The notes under the pieces were generated by a model. It saw only the letters and a list, made by a program, of their open reading frames with translations, made no database searches and was not told the DNA's origin. 42,290 nucleotides of DNA, from positions 1 through 42,290 of the forward strand of contig NZ_JRLF01000003.1 in the NCBI RefSeq assembly GCF_001404985.1, in the 5' to 3' direction. This DNA is from Flavobacterium aquidurense (GTDB lineage Bacteria > Bacteroidota > Bacteroidia > Flavobacteriales > Flavobacteriaceae). The position numbers and the translations under genes are program-made. Below are positions 41,260-42,290 of the stretch, in pieces. Positions within the stretch are counted from its first letter, which is position 1, and each line of letters starts with the position of its first letter.

Positions 41260-41489
41260 AATTAAAACTATTGCTTAAACAAATTTATTAAATACAATTT
41301 AAGAATGAATTTTAAAATTGCAAGACATTAAATTTAAATAAAGAAATTAAACAGTTTTAAGACAATAATAAATTCTTATTGTTTCTAATATTGTAAAATT
41401 GACGATAGAAGCTAAAAACCAAAAATAATACTATTTATAAAGAATAAAACTTAATACACATATTTCCTTTTTAAAATAAAATTGATTTT
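41260..41489. other. Intergenic region between the Crp/Fnr gene and the repeat
   Basis: AT-rich, low in complexity, and without a convincing gene or promoter. The region upstream of the Crp/Fnr start must hold its promoter, but no perfect TAnnTTTG with -33 partner was found. Confidence 0.4.
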
Positions 41490-41600
41490 GGCGTTTCCCT
41501 CCGGGTCGGGCTGTCCGCTAAATCTTTTGCGGAAGGTTTTCGGTAAGGCTTCGCCAGGTGTTTATGGACCGCAAAAGGATATCGCTTCCATCCCTAACGC
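41490..41600 (-). repeat. Interspersed repeat with conserved ends, copy 3 (inverted)
   Basis: In plus orientation it runs GGCGTTTCCCTCCGGGTCGG to TTCCATCCCTAACGC, the reverse complement of the ends at 12767 and 29036. The variable middle has TTTTGCGG paired with CCGCAAAA. Any reading frame across it is a by-product of the repeat. Confidence 0.75.
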
Positions 41601-41678
41601 AATTCCAGGTAAACAAGGGGTTTATTTTGGTTTGTACTTCTTTAATCTAACAATTGAAAATCGGAACTATTATAACCT

Positions 41679-41715
41679 AAAAAATCCCCATCATTTAGGT
41701 GATGGGGATTTTTTA
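41679..41715. terminator. Terminator-like hairpin after the repeat
   Basis: AAAATCCCCATC (41681-41692) pairs with GATGGGGATTTT (41701-41712), followed by T. Confidence 0.8.
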
Positions 41716-41773
41716 AAGCAAATTCGTTTTCGATAGTTACCGCATTGCGGTATAATTGCGGTTTTTTGTAAAA

Positions 41774-41807
41774 ACAAAAAACCCTGATTCTTTCGAAACA
41801 GGGTTTT
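41774..41807 (-). terminator. rRNA operon terminator
   Basis: AAAACCCTG (41778-41786) pairs with CAGGGTTTT (41799-41807). On the minus strand, read from the 5S end, the stem is followed by TTTTTTG. It ends the rRNA transcript. Confidence 0.85.
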
Positions 41808-41813
41808 AAAAAG

Positions 41814-41922
41814 AAAGGCGACGACATACTCTCCCACATAACTGCAGTACCATCTGCGCAGGCGGGCTTAACTACTCTGTTCGGGATGGGAAGAGGTGAG
41901 CCCCGCCGCAATAACCACCTTA
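41814..41922 (-). rRNA. rrf: 5S ribosomal RNA
   Basis: Read on the minus strand, AAGGTGGTTATTGCGG begins it and CGTCGCCTTT ends it, pairing in the terminal stem. Internal CCCATCCCGAACAGAG and GGTACTGCAG are standard 5S segments. Ends are estimated to within a few bases. Confidence 0.95.
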
Positions 41923-42029
41923 AGGTCGTTTTTGCAATGGGTAACCAGATTAACTGATCAACATTACATAATATCTTAACATACTGAGATAAAGAAAAGT
42001 ATTTTTATTTATTATTTTTAGAAAGTTTC

Positions 42030-42055
42030 TTCTCCCCGATTTGCATCGGGGAGAA
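42030..42055 (-). other. Hairpin in the 23S-5S spacer
   Basis: TTCTCCCCGAT pairs with ATCGGGGAGAA in 11 perfect base pairs with a four-base loop. It lies just downstream of the 23S 3' end on the transcript, so it may mark a processing site. Confidence 0.5.
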
Positions 42056-42057
42056 AA

Positions 42058-42290
42058 GGGTGTACATAAGCTTACGGATTATTAGTACTACTCGACTATG
42101 ACATTACTGCCTTTACATCTATAGCCTATCAACGTGGTCATCTTCCACGATCCTTAAAAGAAATCTCATCTTGTGGTGGGTTTCGCGCTTATATGCTTTC
42201 AGCGCTTATCCCTTCCAAACGTAGCTACTCTGCGGTGCCCCTGGCGGGACAACAGATACACTAGAGGTTTGTCCAATTCGGTCCTCTCGT
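42058..42290 (-). rRNA. rrl: 23S ribosomal RNA, 3' part (cut by window edge)
   Basis: On the minus strand the sequence contains the conserved 3' region of 23S (ACGAGAGGACCG, then GGTGTCGC-type CCTGGCG segment, GCTGAAAGCATATAAGCG, and GTAGTACTAATAATCCG) and stops near 42058. About 230 bases of a gene of nearly 2,900 are inside the window. Confidence 0.95.

Noticed and set aside
41482..41736. An 84-codon plus-strand frame upstream of the rRNA operon.
   Set aside because: It runs through the interspersed repeat and a terminator hairpin, and the protein has no recognisable features.
41642..41911. An 89-codon minus-strand frame over the 5S gene.
   Set aside because: It overlaps the 5S rRNA and two terminator hairpins, so it is not a gene.
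1..42290. CRISPR arrays, prophage genes or toxin-antitoxin pairs.
   Set aside because: No spaced short direct repeats, phage structural genes or recognisable toxin-antitoxin pairs were seen.

Overview
The window looks like a chromosomal segment of a Flavobacterium or close relative (Bacteroidota). It is AT-rich, has no strong Shine-Dalgarno sites, carries TTTG/TAnnTTTG promoters, and holds typical flavobacterial genes (MlaEF pair, lpxA-like gene, ExbBD/TonB-type genes, zinc-ribbon lipoprotein-like gene). This is inferred from sequence character and protein families, not from a database match.

Layout. 1-653: one end of an IS3-family (IS150-type) insertion sequence, with orfA, the start of orfB in the -1 frame and a terminal repeat; the rest lies left of the window. 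727-1989: Na+/H+ antiporter. 2174-7761: a minus-strand cluster of five unusual genes: a 592-aa protein with a C-terminal LecA/PA-IL-like lectin domain, a DUF1842-like protein, a membrane-anchored single-CXXCH cytochrome-like protein, and two homologous beta-rich proteins, the last interrupted by an in-frame TAA. A paired leader motif precedes two of these genes. 8106-12498: an operon with a GbsR/MarR-type regulator, a small membrane protein, a YqjF/DUF2071 gene broken by TGA, a DCC oxidoreductase, a TIGR01777 epimerase and an SRPBCC protein, followed by a DUF1090 protein. The regulator's likely operator occurs twice.

12.9-31.6 kb is mostly housekeeping: UbiA-like membrane protein, glycine decarboxylase gcvP, a FabH-like KASIII, methyltransferase, family 2 glycosyltransferase, MlaE/MlaF lipid transporter, SprT-like protein, SDR, M28 peptidase lipoprotein, acyl-CoA dehydrogenase, chalcone-isomerase-like protein, Glu/Leu dehydrogenase, TonB-type protein facing ExbB/ExbD, and FolC. 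A tRNA-Val(TAC) follows at 31787.

32.6-41.3 kb is a stress or redox-like accessory stretch. Short-chain dehydrogenases sit beside regulators of different families (HxlR, Crp/Fnr, AraC), with an EamA transporter behind a leader peptide and hairpin, a MazG-like protein, a small ABM-like protein and an lpxA-like acyltransferase next to a second Crp/Fnr protein. The right end holds the 5S gene and the 3' end of a 23S gene of an rRNA operon on the minus strand. Three families of interspersed repeats occupy the larger intergenic gaps. No CRISPR array, prophage or integrase was seen.
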